Source of the DNA: Rodentibacter caecimuris | Lineage (GTDB): Bacteria; Pseudomonadota; Gammaproteobacteria; Enterobacterales; Pasteurellaceae | DNA length: 29,441 nucleotides | Direction: 5' to 3' (one strand) | NCBI RefSeq assembly: GCF_024622045.1 | Contig: NZ_JANKBP010000022.1 | Part shown: positions 14,214 through 22,514 of the stretch, piece after piece | How positions within the stretch are numbered: position 1 is the first letter of the stretch | Layout: each line of letters opens with the position of its first letter | Made by a program: the position numbers and the translations under genes | Notes under the pieces: generated by a model | Database searches by the model: none | What the model saw: the letters and a program-made list of their open reading frames with translations, nothing else | What the model was told of the DNA's origin: nothing

Positions 14214-14576
14214 ATGCCAACAGTAGAAGCTTATAATTTAACCCTGCGCTATCCCGAATTTGAAGAGATCGATCATAACCGAATCGATCTTTTTTTATTA
14301 GATGCAAAAATGGAAGTAAGTCAAGTGCGATGGGGGAAGCTCTATCAACGTGGCGTGTTGGCATTGGCAGCCCACTTATTACGTCTTTCTCTCTGGACTA
14401 CAGAAATGGACGGCGGTGCGAACCGTAATATCGCAAGTGAAAACGCAGGTGAATTATCGGTGAGTTATGTCGCACCGGCACTAACAGGTACAGATGCGGA
14501 TTATCAGCTCACGGCGTACGGGCAAGAATACTTGCGATTGCGCCGTTTGGTTGGTATTGGTGTGATGGTGGCTTAA
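14214..14576 (+). CDS. DUF4054-type head-tail connector protein
   Basis: This 120-aa helical protein begins LTLRYPEFEEIDHNRIDLFLLDAKMEVSQVRWG, a pattern typical of DUF4054/gp6-type head completion proteins that dock under the portal (YPEF near the start, then an acidic helix, a W-G-x-L-Y...A-L-A-A-H-L-L helix). The C-terminus contains LTAYGQEYLRLRR. It is placed directly after the capsid gene, the usual slot. GGAG precedes the ATG by 6 nt. Confidence 0.8.
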   Translation: MPTVEAYNLTLRYPEFEEIDHNRIDLFLLDAKMEVSQVRWGKLYQRGVLALAAHLLRLSLWTTEMDGGANRNIASENAGELSVSYVAPALTGTDADYQLTAYGQEYLRLRRLVGIGVMVA

Positions 14577-15089
14577 ATGGCAGTACAGATTATTGGTGGA
14601 TTAAATCAAGCATTGCAGTTGATTGATCAACTAAAATCAGTGAAAGATAAAGCGATATATGTGGGAGTACCCGCGGAGAAAAATAGTCAAGTGGAAGGCG
14701 GTATTAACCTAGCTACATTGGCGATGATTTTACAACGTGGTGGCACTATTGTTCCAAAGCAAGCAAAAGCATTAGCTTTTGGAAAAGGTAAGAAAAGATT
14801 TTTTGCAAAATCGGTTTTTATTCCTGCGCGTCCCTTTATTGAGCAAACCATTAATGAAAACCGAGAAAAATACGTGGCGAAATTAGCGAAGTTCATTCAG
14901 CAGGGAAAAACACCGTTGCAAGCGATGAATTTGGTGGCATTAATGGCGGAAGGCGATATTAAAGAAGCAATGCGAGATAAAAAACTTTGGGCTCCAAATA
15001 GTGCTCTAACTGTAGCGATAAAAGGCTCAAGTACGCCGCTAATTGATAGTGGGAATTTACGTAAATCTATTACAGGACTTGTCAAATGA
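14577..15089 (+). CDS. Neck/tail completion protein (virion morphogenesis-like)
   Basis: The 170-aa basic protein has an N-terminal helix, then KAIYVGVPAEKNSQVEGGINLATLAMILQRGGTIVPKQ, FIPARPFIEQTI around residues 80-92, and PLIDSGNLRKSITGLV at the C-terminus. The ARPF...PLIDSGxLRxSIT pair of motifs is shared by phage virion-morphogenesis and HK97 gp10-like proteins that complete the head-tail joint. The ATG abuts the upstream stop (TAAATG) and the stop overlaps the next ATG. Confidence 0.75.
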   Translation: MAVQIIGGLNQALQLIDQLKSVKDKAIYVGVPAEKNSQVEGGINLATLAMILQRGGTIVPKQAKALAFGKGKKRFFAKSVFIPARPFIEQTINENREKYVAKLAKFIQQGKTPLQAMNLVALMAEGDIKEAMRDKKLWAPNSALTVAIKGSSTPLIDSGNLRKSITGLVK

Positions 15090-15457
15090 GCTTAATTAAT
15101 CAATCAACACGATTTCAAAACAGCAAATTTCGTCAATCTGTTATTGTTAAACGCTTGCAAGGCGAACATTCGGCGGATGGATTTGGTGCGGAATATCACA
15201 ATGAGAAAATGACAGCAATTGTCGTTCCTGCATCGCCCAATGATGTGTTGCTTTTGCAGGAAGGTGAGCGGTATATCCCATCAATCAAAATCTACACGAT
15301 GAGCCAGCTACATATTGGCGATTTGGTGGAGTATCGCGGCGAGACTTACAAAATCAAAACCGCAGCTAACTGGGGAGATTATGGATACTACAACAATATC
15401 GGCGTTCGACACAGCGAAACTGCGAAAGTGGATTCAACAGGCTTTGAAGTTACCTAA
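15086..15457 (+). CDS. Head-tail adaptor-like structural protein
   Basis: The 123-aa protein is beta-rich, with IYTMSQLHIGDLVEYRGETYKIKTAANWGDYGYYN in its second half, resembling small stopper/adaptor proteins in which a GD-V-Y-G--Y-V element forms a beta barrel. The position between connector and tail terminator supports a neck role. Specific family not certain. It overlaps the upstream gene by 4 nt (ATGA) and the downstream gene by 77 nt. Confidence 0.65.
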   Translation: MSLINQSTRFQNSKFRQSVIVKRLQGEHSADGFGAEYHNEKMTAIVVPASPNDVLLLQEGERYIPSIKIYTMSQLHIGDLVEYRGETYKIKTAANWGDYGYYNNIGVRHSETAKVDSTGFEVT

Positions 15458-15884
15458 TGGCGCAGTCATTGGTGGGTGGCTGCCTGAAAATCATCTGCCA
15501 GCTTTCATTACGGTGGATTTATTGACGGTAAATGAAATAGGGCAGGCAACAAGAGATTTTGACGGAAAACGCGAACGTATTACACAATCAATGCAAAGTA
15601 CGGTGAACATTTCTTGTTTTGGTAAAAATTCTGTTGCGCAATGTCACAAGGTCAAAGCCATCTTTCAGAGTTCTGCGTTTCTCTCGTTTCTTAAATCGCA
15701 ACACTGGGGCGTGATTCGCTTTTCTGATGTGCGAAATCTTACCTCTACAGTGGGGGCGGATTATGAAGAGCGAGGGCAATTTGATGTCATTTTCAGCCAT
15801 CATCACATTGTTGATACACCGCTCGATCCTATTCTACACGTGGAACAACGCACAAACAACTTAACCCAACAAATAGGAGAATAA
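15381..15884 (+). CDS. Tail terminator-like neck protein (gp12/LIC_12616-like)
   Basis: The 167-aa product starts at ATG 15381, chosen because GGGGAG stands 5 nt upstream; the frame is open back to 15315 but that start has no such site. The core NEIGQATRDFDGKRERITQSMQSTVNISCFGKNSVAQCHKVKAIFQSS...VIRFSDVRN and YEERGQFDVIFSHHHIV fits the phage neck terminator family: a strand with polar Q-x-T-V-N-I pattern, a helix, and a closing strand. These proteins cap the tail tube and join it to the head. It is the last neck gene before the sheath. Confidence 0.72.
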   Translation: MDTTTISAFDTAKLRKWIQQALKLPNGAVIGGWLPENHLPAFITVDLLTVNEIGQATRDFDGKRERITQSMQSTVNISCFGKNSVAQCHKVKAIFQSSAFLSFLKSQHWGVIRFSDVRNLTSTVGADYEERGQFDVIFSHHHIVDTPLDPILHVEQRTNNLTQQIGE

Positions 15885-15889
15885 GCCTT

Positions 15890-17398
15890 ATGGCATTATC
15901 AATTTCTCAAATTGTGAACGTGCAGCTTAATACTGTGCCGAAATCGGCTGCGCGTAAATCATTTGGCATTGTGGCGCTGTTTACACCAGAAAGTGGTCAG
16001 GTGTTTACAGATGCTACTACTCGATATGTCTATGTAAATAATCAAAAAGATGTAGAGCAATTATTCGGTACAAACTCAGAAACGGCAAAAGCTGCTCAGC
16101 CGTTTTTTGCTCAAAGCCCACGTGCGAAACAATTAATCATTGCGCGTTGGCAGAAAAATTCTGTGACTATTCCATCAACCTCTAATGCATTACGCGGCGC
16201 AACGCTCTCCGATGATTTGGAAACGTTCAGAGCTGTTGTAAATGGTCGTTTTTCGGTAACGGTTGGCTCTGAAATTAAAAAAGTGGGAGGCTTAAATTTC
16301 TCTCGTTTAGCTGATTTCAATGCGATCGCTGAGCAAATTCAGCAAAAATTGACTGAGCTTTCTGTTAATGTGAGCGTAACTTATGATTCAGTCGGGAATC
16401 GCTTTATCATTGAATCTACTGCTGATGGTGAAAGCAAAGACACGGAAATTTTTTACGCAATCAATGAGCCGGGCGAGGGTGAATATATTGGTGGATTATT
16501 GAAGTTGGAAGACGGTCAAGCTGAGTGTGTAATTGGTAAAAACCAAGTTTCGATCATAGCTGAAAAACTCGAAGAAGCCTTGTTTAATGTGGCTGAAGTT
16601 GAGAATGGCTGGTATGGCTTTACTTTTGCGGCGCAGTTAACCGATGCACAGGTGGAAGCAGCAGCCAAATATGCTCAAACGAACACTAAAATGTTTGGCG
16701 CGAATGTCATTCGCGAAAGCCAGTTAGAGTGGTCATCGGATAACGTTTACAAGAAATTGTATGATGCAGGTTTAGATCATACGTTGGCAATGTTTGATAA
16801 AAACGACTTTTACCCGGCATCCTCCGCGTTGGCTCGATTGTTATCAACCAACTTCGCAGCAAATAATTCAACGATAACGCTTAAATTTAAGCAACAACCG
16901 ACTATTACAGCAGATGAAATCACTGCAACCGAATTTGCGAAAGCAAAACGCCTTGGCATAAACGTTTACACTTATTTTGATGACGTGGCGATGATTGCTG
17001 AAGGTTCTGTGATTGGTGGTAAATTTGCTGATGAGATTGTGATTCTAGATTGGTTCACTGATGCTGTTCAAAAAGAAGTGTTCGCACGTTTATATAAGTC
17101 GCCAACTAAAATCCCACTCACTGATAAAGGGCAGGCAATTTTAATTTCAGCGGTGGAAAAAGTCTGTCTGGAAGGTATCAACAATGGCGCATTTGCTCCA
17201 GGTGTGTGGAATGGTGACGGTTTTGGCAATTTAAGCACAGGCGACTATCTTGAAAAAGGCTATTATGTTTGGGCTGCACCGATGGATACGCTATCCGATA
17301 GTGACCGTGAACAGCGTCGAGCAACACCAATTCAAACTGCGGTGAAATTAGCCGGAGCAATCCATTCAAGTGATGTAATCGTGAATTACAATCGATAA
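15890..17398 (+). CDS. Tail sheath-like protein (DUF3383)
   Basis: The 502-aa protein fits DUF3383, the sheath-like family that accompanies DUF3277 tube proteins in contractile-tailed phages. Marks are the N-terminal SISQIVNVQLNTVPKSAARKSFG, the repeated small-residue region after FFAQSPRAKQLIIARW, YGFTFAAQLTDAQVEAAAKYAQ, and the C-terminal GYYVWAAPMDTLSDSDREQRRATP followed by KLAGAIHS. It should form the contractile outer tail. GGAG precedes the ATG. It is the main evidence for a myovirus-type tail. Confidence 0.85.
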   Translation: MALSISQIVNVQLNTVPKSAARKSFGIVALFTPESGQVFTDATTRYVYVNNQKDVEQLFGTNSETAKAAQPFFAQSPRAKQLIIARWQKNSVTIPSTSNALRGATLSDDLETFRAVVNGRFSVTVGSEIKKVGGLNFSRLADFNAIAEQIQQKLTELSVNVSVTYDSVGNRFIIESTADGESKDTEIFYAINEPGEGEYIGGLLKLEDGQAECVIGKNQVSIIAEKLEEALFNVAEVENGWYGFTFAAQLTDAQVEAAAKYAQTNTKMFGANVIRESQLEWSSDNVYKKLYDAGLDHTLAMFDKNDFYPASSALARLLSTNFAANNSTITLKFKQQPTITADEITATEFAKAKRLGINVYTYFDDVAMIAEGSVIGGKFADEIVILDWFTDAVQKEVFARLYKSPTKIPLTDKGQAILISAVEKVCLEGINNGAFAPGVWNGDGFGNLSTGDYLEKGYYVWAAPMDTLSDSDREQRRATPIQTAVKLAGAIHSSDVIVNYNR

Positions 17399-17407
17399 CT
17401 AACCAAA

Positions 17408-17436
17408 AGCCAAGTATAACCTTGGCTTATTTTTTA
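17408..17436 (+). terminator. Hairpin between sheath and tube genes
   Basis: AGCCAAG and CTTGGCT form a 7-bp stem with a 6-nt loop, followed by TATTTTTT. It may lower downstream expression or protect the 3' end of sheath mRNA. Confidence 0.7.
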
Positions 17437-17446
17437 AGGGAAAACT

Positions 17447-17878
17447 ATGGCAATTTTCGATCCAAAACAAGTGGTCGTTTTATTGGACGGCAAAGAGATT
17501 GATGACTGGGCGGATGGTTCAGATGTAATCAGTGCATTGAATCAAGTTGATGCGGGCCAGTTGATTATTGGTGCTGATGGTTCAGGCGTTTTTATCGCAA
17601 ACCCTGATAAATCCGGCAAGTTGACATTAAAAATCAAGCAGCACTCACCGGATAACGCCTATCTGAATAAGCTGTTTAATCAACAAAAGAACAGTATTAA
17701 AACCTTTATGCCGTTTACTTTAGCGATTCGCGATCTTATCAATGATGATGTAGTGACTGCAACAAAAGGTTACTTCACTACGCCAACGCCATACACGCGT
17801 GGTAATGGTTACAATGCACAAACATGGACGATTGTGTTTGAGCAAATGACAATTAACCTTGAACAAGGGGTGCAATAA
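17447..17878 (+). CDS. Tail tube-like protein (DUF3277)
   Basis: The 143-aa protein matches DUF3277 in length and pattern: FDPKQVVVLLDGKEIDDWADGSDVI at the start, DGSGVFIANPDKSGKLTLKIKQHSPDNAYLNKL in the middle, and ending TWTIVFEQMTINLEQG. Tail tube proteins of this sort are beta-barrels that stack into the inner tube. AAGGGAAAA precedes the ATG. Its TAA overlaps the ATG of the chaperone gene by one base. Confidence 0.85.
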   Translation: MAIFDPKQVVVLLDGKEIDDWADGSDVISALNQVDAGQLIIGADGSGVFIANPDKSGKLTLKIKQHSPDNAYLNKLFNQQKNSIKTFMPFTLAIRDLINDDVVTATKGYFTTPTPYTRGNGYNAQTWTIVFEQMTINLEQGVQ

Positions 17879-18285
17879 TGGATCAATCAAAACAAATCAC
17901 TATTGAGAACGTTACCTACACAATGACACCGGCTAATGCGATGGCTGCGTGGACTGCCTTGAAAAATGCGATGAAGCTGTTGCAGTCGGTTGATTTATCT
18001 TCTTTAGGGGATGGTAAAAAACTCGGTGCAAATGTGCTAACTACCGTACTGGCTAATCTTGGTGATCCAAGTGTGAAAGCGTTAGAAGATATTGTGTTAA
18101 AACACACATCTTGTGAACAAGACGGCAAACAATATCGCCTATCCGAACGATTTGATAGTCACTTTAATCAATATCGTGGCCATTTAATTCCGGTATTGAA
18201 AGAGGGGTTAATGTATCAATTCGCTGATTTTTTTATCGGTGGGGGGGGATTGCTGAACGGTATGGCGAACAATCTCAAGATGTAG
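17878..18285 (+). CDS. Tail assembly chaperone, short form (gpG-like)
   Basis: The 135-aa zero-frame product lies between tube and tape measure, the standard slot of the gpG-type tail chaperone, which coats the tape measure during tail assembly. Visible pattern: YTMTPANAMAAWTALKNAMKLLQ, LGDPSVKALEDIVLKHTSC, FDSHFNQYRGHLIPVLKEGLMYQFADFFIGG. The zero frame ends at 18285 shortly after a run of eight G residues (18241-18248) at which a -1 shift gives a longer form. Confidence 0.82.
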   Translation: MDQSKQITIENVTYTMTPANAMAAWTALKNAMKLLQSVDLSSLGDGKKLGANVLTTVLANLGDPSVKALEDIVLKHTSCEQDGKQYRLSERFDSHFNQYRGHLIPVLKEGLMYQFADFFIGGGGLLNGMANNLKM

Positions 18286-18455
18286 AAGTAAATCAATCTG
18301 AAAGTAAGGTTGACTGGTTCGTATTTACGCCAATTGTTAAAAATTTCTGTTCACTTAATGAGTTAAGGTCGGTTTATTCAATAGCCGACCTTTTATCTTT
18401 CCATGAAGTAATCGTTGAAATGAATCAAATGGAGCAACGCAATGCTACTCGATGA
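17878..18455 (+). CDS. Tail assembly chaperone, -1 frameshift long form (gpGT-like)
   Basis: At GGT GGG GGG GGA (18238-18249) a -1 slip on the heptamer G-GGG-GGA lets ribosomes continue in the -1 frame, which is open from 18249 to the TGA at 18453-18455. That extension encodes 68 residues of normal composition (IAERYGEQSQDVEVNQ... and ADLLSFHEVIVEMNQMEQR) and overlaps the tape measure start by 14 nt, as in lambda G/GT and many other tailed phages. The long form is about 192 aa. No independent start fits the extension well. A hairpin at 18365-18392 lies within it. The alternative is plain slippage or variation at the G run. Confidence 0.78.
18365..18392 (+). terminator. Hairpin inside the chaperone extension
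   Basis: AAGGTCGG and CCGACCTT form an 8-bp stem with a 12-nt loop, followed by TTTTATC. It is about 120 nt past the G8 run, too far for a classical frameshift stimulator, and 50 nt before the tape measure ATG. It may be a weak terminator or an mRNA processing feature. Confidence 0.5.
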
Positions 18456-20556
18456 ATTATTGATTAAGATCGGAATTGATGCCGACAGCCAAGCGATACA
18501 ACAGTTTGAGAAATTTCTTAAATCGATTGGTGACGGAACAGAAGAAGCGGCAGAAAGTTTGGGTGAGTTCGCACGAGCCATTGAAGATGCGGTAAATGAA
18601 GCAACTGAACAGGTTAAAGATATGCCGGAGTTTTCCGGATATATTGAATCGCTCGAAAAGTTGCTGGTCGAAACCGAAAATCTCTCACAAGATGAAGCAT
18701 TAGACGCTTGGATAAATAAACTCATTGAAGGTGACGAATTGCTGTCTGCTTTTGGTGAAGGGTTTATTGAAAATAGCGAAGAGCTTGAGCAAGAGTTAAA
18801 AAAAACCGGTATTGGCGCAGAACACGTTGGCGTTGTTATCGGTAAGCTCAAATCTGCAATTGAGCAGAAGAAAAAAGCAGTCGAGCAAGACACAAAAGCA
18901 GTCGGTGAAAATACAGAAGCTGAAAAGGAAAATGCTGAAAGTGCGGACGATTTAGCCAATAAAATGATTAGCCTATGGGCGACAAAATACGGTGCTGATG
19001 GACTAATCGAAAAGTTTGAATTGCTTGGATTTAGCATTAGTAAAACTACGCTCAAAGTTGCGGCCTTTGGTGCGGCTTTTTATGCTGCGACTATAGGTGT
19101 AAAAAACTTTGTTGATGCGAATCTTAATGCGCTTGATGAAATCAAACAACTTACCGCCGTAACAAATGAATCTGCCAATCAGATTTATCTTCTTGGAAAA
19201 GTAGCAGAGGTAAACGGCTCATCCGCTCAAGCTGCACAATCGTCAATTGAGGGATTATCCCGGGTGATTGGTGAAGCGGCTGCTGGTATTGGTCGAGGGG
19301 CTAAATCCTTTGAGCAATACGGATTAAGTGCGAAAAAAGCCAACGGCGATGTGAAAACCTCAAGCGAAATGCTGGGTGAAATTTCTGACAAAATGCAGAA
19401 GATGAGTGAGCAAGAGCAAATTGCGATGCTTGCCAAGCTCGGCATTGATGGCTCAATGATCCAAACCTTGCGTCTTGGTAATGATGAATTACGGGAGCAA
19501 ATCGAACTCGCAAATGCGCTGACACTTGGTGTAGGTAATGCTGAAAATGCGGAAACTGCTGCAGCATTTAAAGATGCATTAACTCAAGTTTCGCAAGTCC
19601 TAACCGCTATCGGTGAATATCTTGCGCTCAGAATCGCCCCTTCTATTCAACGGCTCGCTGAGCGGTTTACAAAATGGTTTACCGAAAATAACGAGTTTGT
19701 AAAAACGGTATTAAATGGTTTTGGCAAAGTACTTTCATTTTTGTTTGAGCTTGCCGCCGCTATTGACAACGTAGTTGAGCATACTATCGGCTGGAAAACA
19801 ACGATTTATATTGTAGGGGTGGCGTTGTTATGGCTTAGTCGCAAAATGTTGCTTGCGTTTGCAACTAACCCAATCGGTTTAGTGATTGCAGCAATTGCTG
19901 CTTTATTCCTACTTGTTGATGACTTCATCACTTATCTTGAGGGTGGGGAGACCGCACTTGGAGACTTTTGGAAACCATTTAAGACTGCGCTTTTATGGGT
20001 CAAAACCACATGGCAAAACTTTGTTGATAATTTCAGTGTAGATCCGATTGGTGCAACATTATCGCTTGTTACTGATTTAATCAAACTACCGTTTGAGCTT
20101 GGTTTTGCACTTGTTATTGGGCTGTGGAATCTTTTTACCGGAGAACAACTTGATTTAGATGTTATTGAAAAAGGTTTTAATAAAGTCACAGACTGGATTA
20201 AAGATCCGTTCAGGAAGGCGTTTGATTGGGTGAAAGGTTACTATGACCAATATATTGCCCCGATTGTTGATACAGTGAAAGGTTGGTTTGGTAGTGATGA
20301 ATCTGCGCCAACGGGAACGGTGAGTCAAAACACGCAAGCTTATGATGCAATGATGTTTGATCCATCTTATGCAGCAGCGCCACAAGTTGCGGCCGCGGGT
20401 GTGAGCAGACAAACATCGAATGCTGATAACAGTGTGAAGAACAGTAATAACAAAATCACCATTACGCAAAACATTCAAGGTGCTGAAAATCCTAAGATGA
20501 TTGCCGATCAAGTGGTGAGAGCGGTTAATAATCAATTGTCACCTATTGTGGGGTAG
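18442..20556 (+). CDS. Tail tape measure protein
   Basis: The 704-aa protein has the tape measure composition: an N-terminal LIKIGIDADSQAIQQFEKFLKSIGDG, a long helical acidic region (residues about 30-170, rich in E/K/A), an Ala-rich helical part, then hydrophobic segments at about 205-225 and 450-490 (MLLAFATNPIGLVIAAIAALFLL) and a loose Ser/Thr/Asn C-terminus. Tape measures set tail length and are ejected ahead of the DNA; 704 aa would predict a short-to-medium tail (about 100 nm at 1.5 angstrom per residue, a rule-of-thumb inference). GGAG lies 8 nt before the ATG. Confidence 0.9.
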   Translation: MLLDELLIKIGIDADSQAIQQFEKFLKSIGDGTEEAAESLGEFARAIEDAVNEATEQVKDMPEFSGYIESLEKLLVETENLSQDEALDAWINKLIEGDELLSAFGEGFIENSEELEQELKKTGIGAEHVGVVIGKLKSAIEQKKKAVEQDTKAVGENTEAEKENAESADDLANKMISLWATKYGADGLIEKFELLGFSISKTTLKVAAFGAAFYAATIGVKNFVDANLNALDEIKQLTAVTNESANQIYLLGKVAEVNGSSAQAAQSSIEGLSRVIGEAAAGIGRGAKSFEQYGLSAKKANGDVKTSSEMLGEISDKMQKMSEQEQIAMLAKLGIDGSMIQTLRLGNDELREQIELANALTLGVGNAENAETAAAFKDALTQVSQVLTAIGEYLALRIAPSIQRLAERFTKWFTENNEFVKTVLNGFGKVLSFLFELAAAIDNVVEHTIGWKTTIYIVGVALLWLSRKMLLAFATNPIGLVIAAIAALFLLVDDFITYLEGGETALGDFWKPFKTALLWVKTTWQNFVDNFSVDPIGATLSLVTDLIKLPFELGFALVIGLWNLFTGEQLDLDVIEKGFNKVTDWIKDPFRKAFDWVKGYYDQYIAPIVDTVKGWFGSDESAPTGTVSQNTQAYDAMMFDPSYAAAPQVAAAGVSRQTSNADNSVKNSNNKITITQNIQGAENPKMIADQVVRAVNNQLSPIVG
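19951..19959 (-). repeat. Haemophilus-type uptake signal core
   Basis: Exact match on the minus strand (ACCGCACTT on plus), inside the tape measure gene. Confidence 0.75.
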
Positions 20557-20557
20557 T

Positions 20558-21337
20558 ATGCTTAATTTTGCTCAAGTATCCAATCGTCGAATTGGCAAGA
20601 TTACGTTTGATGTTGTTTCGAGTGAAGATCATCAGTCGAATTTATCCATTACTGAAAATCCTATTGAATCTGGTGCGGCAATCGCAGATCACGCAGTTAT
20701 TCAACCTAAACAGGTGACGATTAACGGCATTATGGTTGATCACGATCATAACGGATTTGGTGCGGATATTCCATATCTTGGCAATATTCGTGGAGGTGTT
20801 GATTTTTTAAATCGTTTGCCGCTACCGATTAATGTTGTAACAAAAACCGCTCAAACCTTAGCTAAAGCGGGGCGTGTACTTAGTCAAAGTGCAAGCATTA
20901 TTAAAACTGCTAGCGATGCAATTAATGGGGTGCGAAAAATCGCCCCATTTTTACCGGATTTCTCACTGGGGGGATTGCTGGATAGTTCGCTTGGTGGCGA
21001 TGGTAGGGTGCAACAGTGTTATGCGGACTTGCTCGCTAGTCAAAAGTCCGGAGAAACAATTGATATTCAGACCGGCATACATCTTTACAAAGACATGCTC
21101 ATACAGTCTATTGCGGTCAATCAATCACAAGACGGCAGTGCCACTTTCACGATTACCGCGCGAGAGATTTTTATTGTCGAAACCCAAACCACAAGCAGCG
21201 GTACATCCGCCGCAGGCAAAGATAAAAGTGGACGCGCGGCGACACAATCGGCAACCAAAACCCAACAAGGCACGACACAACCCGTGGAAAAATCACCGAA
21301 AAAAACATCCGCACTTTTTAACATTTTCAAAGGATAG
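20558..21337 (+). CDS. Dit-like baseplate protein
   Basis: The 259-aa protein starts at ATG 20558 immediately after the tape measure stop; an upstream TTG is rejected. The N-terminal part (FAQVSNRRIGKITFDVVSSEDHQSNLSITENPIESGAAIADHAVIQPKQVTINGIMVDHD) resembles the Dit-like phage tail N-terminal domain, a beta fold found right after the tape measure in this type of phage. A later block with LYKDMLIQSIAVNQSQDGSATFTITAREI supports this. The C-terminal 45 residues are low-complexity T/S/G/K. Likely part of the baseplate hub ring. Confidence 0.75.
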   Translation: MLNFAQVSNRRIGKITFDVVSSEDHQSNLSITENPIESGAAIADHAVIQPKQVTINGIMVDHDHNGFGADIPYLGNIRGGVDFLNRLPLPINVVTKTAQTLAKAGRVLSQSASIIKTASDAINGVRKIAPFLPDFSLGGLLDSSLGGDGRVQQCYADLLASQKSGETIDIQTGIHLYKDMLIQSIAVNQSQDGSATFTITAREIFIVETQTTSSGTSAAGKDKSGRAATQSATKTQQGTTQPVEKSPKKTSALFNIFKG

Positions 21338-21342
21338 TTAAG

Positions 21343-21645
21343 ATGAAACAAATCCCTCTCACATCATCACCCTATCAAGAACAAACGATAGAATTTAATG
21401 GCGTGAAAATTAGAATTACCTTGCGTTTTAATAGCGTAGGAAATTTCTGGGCAATGGATGTTTATGAACCGGTGAATCAACGTCAAATTTGCCAAGGGCA
21501 AGCACTTGCTTGTGGTGTGCCGATTTTATCGCGATCAATCCAACCCTATTATTTTTACCTTGAAGATGAGAGTGGTGCTCAATTAGATCCTGAAAGCGTA
21601 AGTGATTTAGGAACACGCTGTTTTCTCTACATAGGAGAGAAATAA
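21343..21645 (+). CDS. Baseplate plug-like protein (Pam3 gp18-like)
   Basis: The 100-aa protein is compact and beta-rich: IPLTSSPYQEQTIEFNGVKIRITLRFN, FWAMDVYEP, then GVPILSRSIQPYYFYLEDESGAQLDPESVSDLGTRCFLYIGE. This pattern and the slot between the Dit-like and hub genes fit the baseplate plug family described in contractile phages. It overlaps the hub gene by one base. Confidence 0.72.
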   Translation: MKQIPLTSSPYQEQTIEFNGVKIRITLRFNSVGNFWAMDVYEPVNQRQICQGQALACGVPILSRSIQPYYFYLEDESGAQLDPESVSDLGTRCFLYIGEK

Positions 21646-22514
21646 TGATACAGTTCGGTAGGCAGTGGAAACTTGATATTAGCAATGACCAAGAAACGCT
21701 AAGCATTGAGCAACTCCGCGTAGCGTTTGAAATCGACAAAACCATTAATGAAAAACCCAACCCAGCAAGAATCCAAGTGTGGAATCTTAACCGAAATCAT
21801 ATCAACCAACTTTTAAGCCAAGACTATAAAAAAGTCTCGCTGTCTGTTGGGTATAGTGAGATGAGGCAGATTTATACTGGAGATATTACTAAAACACGCA
21901 TTCAGCGTGAAGGATTGGATTTTATTTTAACGCTGGAATGCGCCGATGGTTATCAAGCTTATACACGTTCCCGCGCCAAAACTACACTTAAAGCGGGCGC
22001 GACAGACAAGCAAATTGTGGAAGAAATCCAAAAAACAATGCTAAATGTTAATACTGGCGCAGTGGATATCCCTAACCAACGGAAGCTCCCACGCGGACGC
22101 GTGTTAAATGGTAATAGCCGAGATATTCTCACTAAAATTGCCCGTAACAATGGCGCAGACTGGTCTATTCAAGATGGTTCGTTGGTGTTTTTACCAAAGG
22201 ACAAAGTGCTGAATGATGATGCTGTCTTAATCTCACAAGAAACAGGGATGATTAACGCGCCGGAGCAAACGGATGAAGGGCTAGAAGTAACTTGTTTACT
22301 TAATCCGGCATTACAAATTGGCGGATTAGTGCGAGTGGAATCCATCATTGAGTATTTTAACGGTGATTACAAAGTTGTGAAGCTGATACACAGTGGTGAT
22401 GGTATAGGCGGAAACTGGCAAAGTAAAATGATCGTAGTCGGTGGCAAGTTCAAAAAAGTCGAAAAAGAAAAGAGTAAATCAGACAAAAGCAAGGGAAAGG
22501 ATAAAAAGAAATGA
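21645..22514 (+). CDS. Baseplate hub protein (gp27/gpD-like)
   Basis: The 289-aa protein has FGRQWKLDISNDQETLSIEQLRVAFEIDKTINEKPNPARIQVWNLN, a common opening of phage hub subunits, then VSLSVGYSEMRQIYTGDITKTRIQREGLDFILTLECADGYQAY and a second barrel with GLEVTCLLNPALQIGGLVRVES. Hubs sit between the tube and the spike. The Lys-rich C-terminus (KVEKEKSKSDKSKGKDKKK) is disordered. The stop overlaps the spike gene ATG by 4 nt. Confidence 0.78.
   Translation: MIQFGRQWKLDISNDQETLSIEQLRVAFEIDKTINEKPNPARIQVWNLNRNHINQLLSQDYKKVSLSVGYSEMRQIYTGDITKTRIQREGLDFILTLECADGYQAYTRSRAKTTLKAGATDKQIVEEIQKTMLNVNTGAVDIPNQRKLPRGRVLNGNSRDILTKIARNNGADWSIQDGSLVFLPKDKVLNDDAVLISQETGMINAPEQTDEGLEVTCLLNPALQIGGLVRVESIIEYFNGDYKVVKLIHSGDGIGGNWQSKMIVVGGKFKKVEKEKSKSDKSKGKDKKK

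Noticed and set aside
18393..19055. 220-aa serine-rich reading frame on the minus strand
   Set aside because: Antisense of the acidic helical part of the tape measure gene; no ribosome binding site or promoter.
20155..20535. 126-aa minus-strand frame over the tape measure 3' end
   Set aside because: Shadow of a strongly supported gene, with low-complexity His/Ile content and no context.
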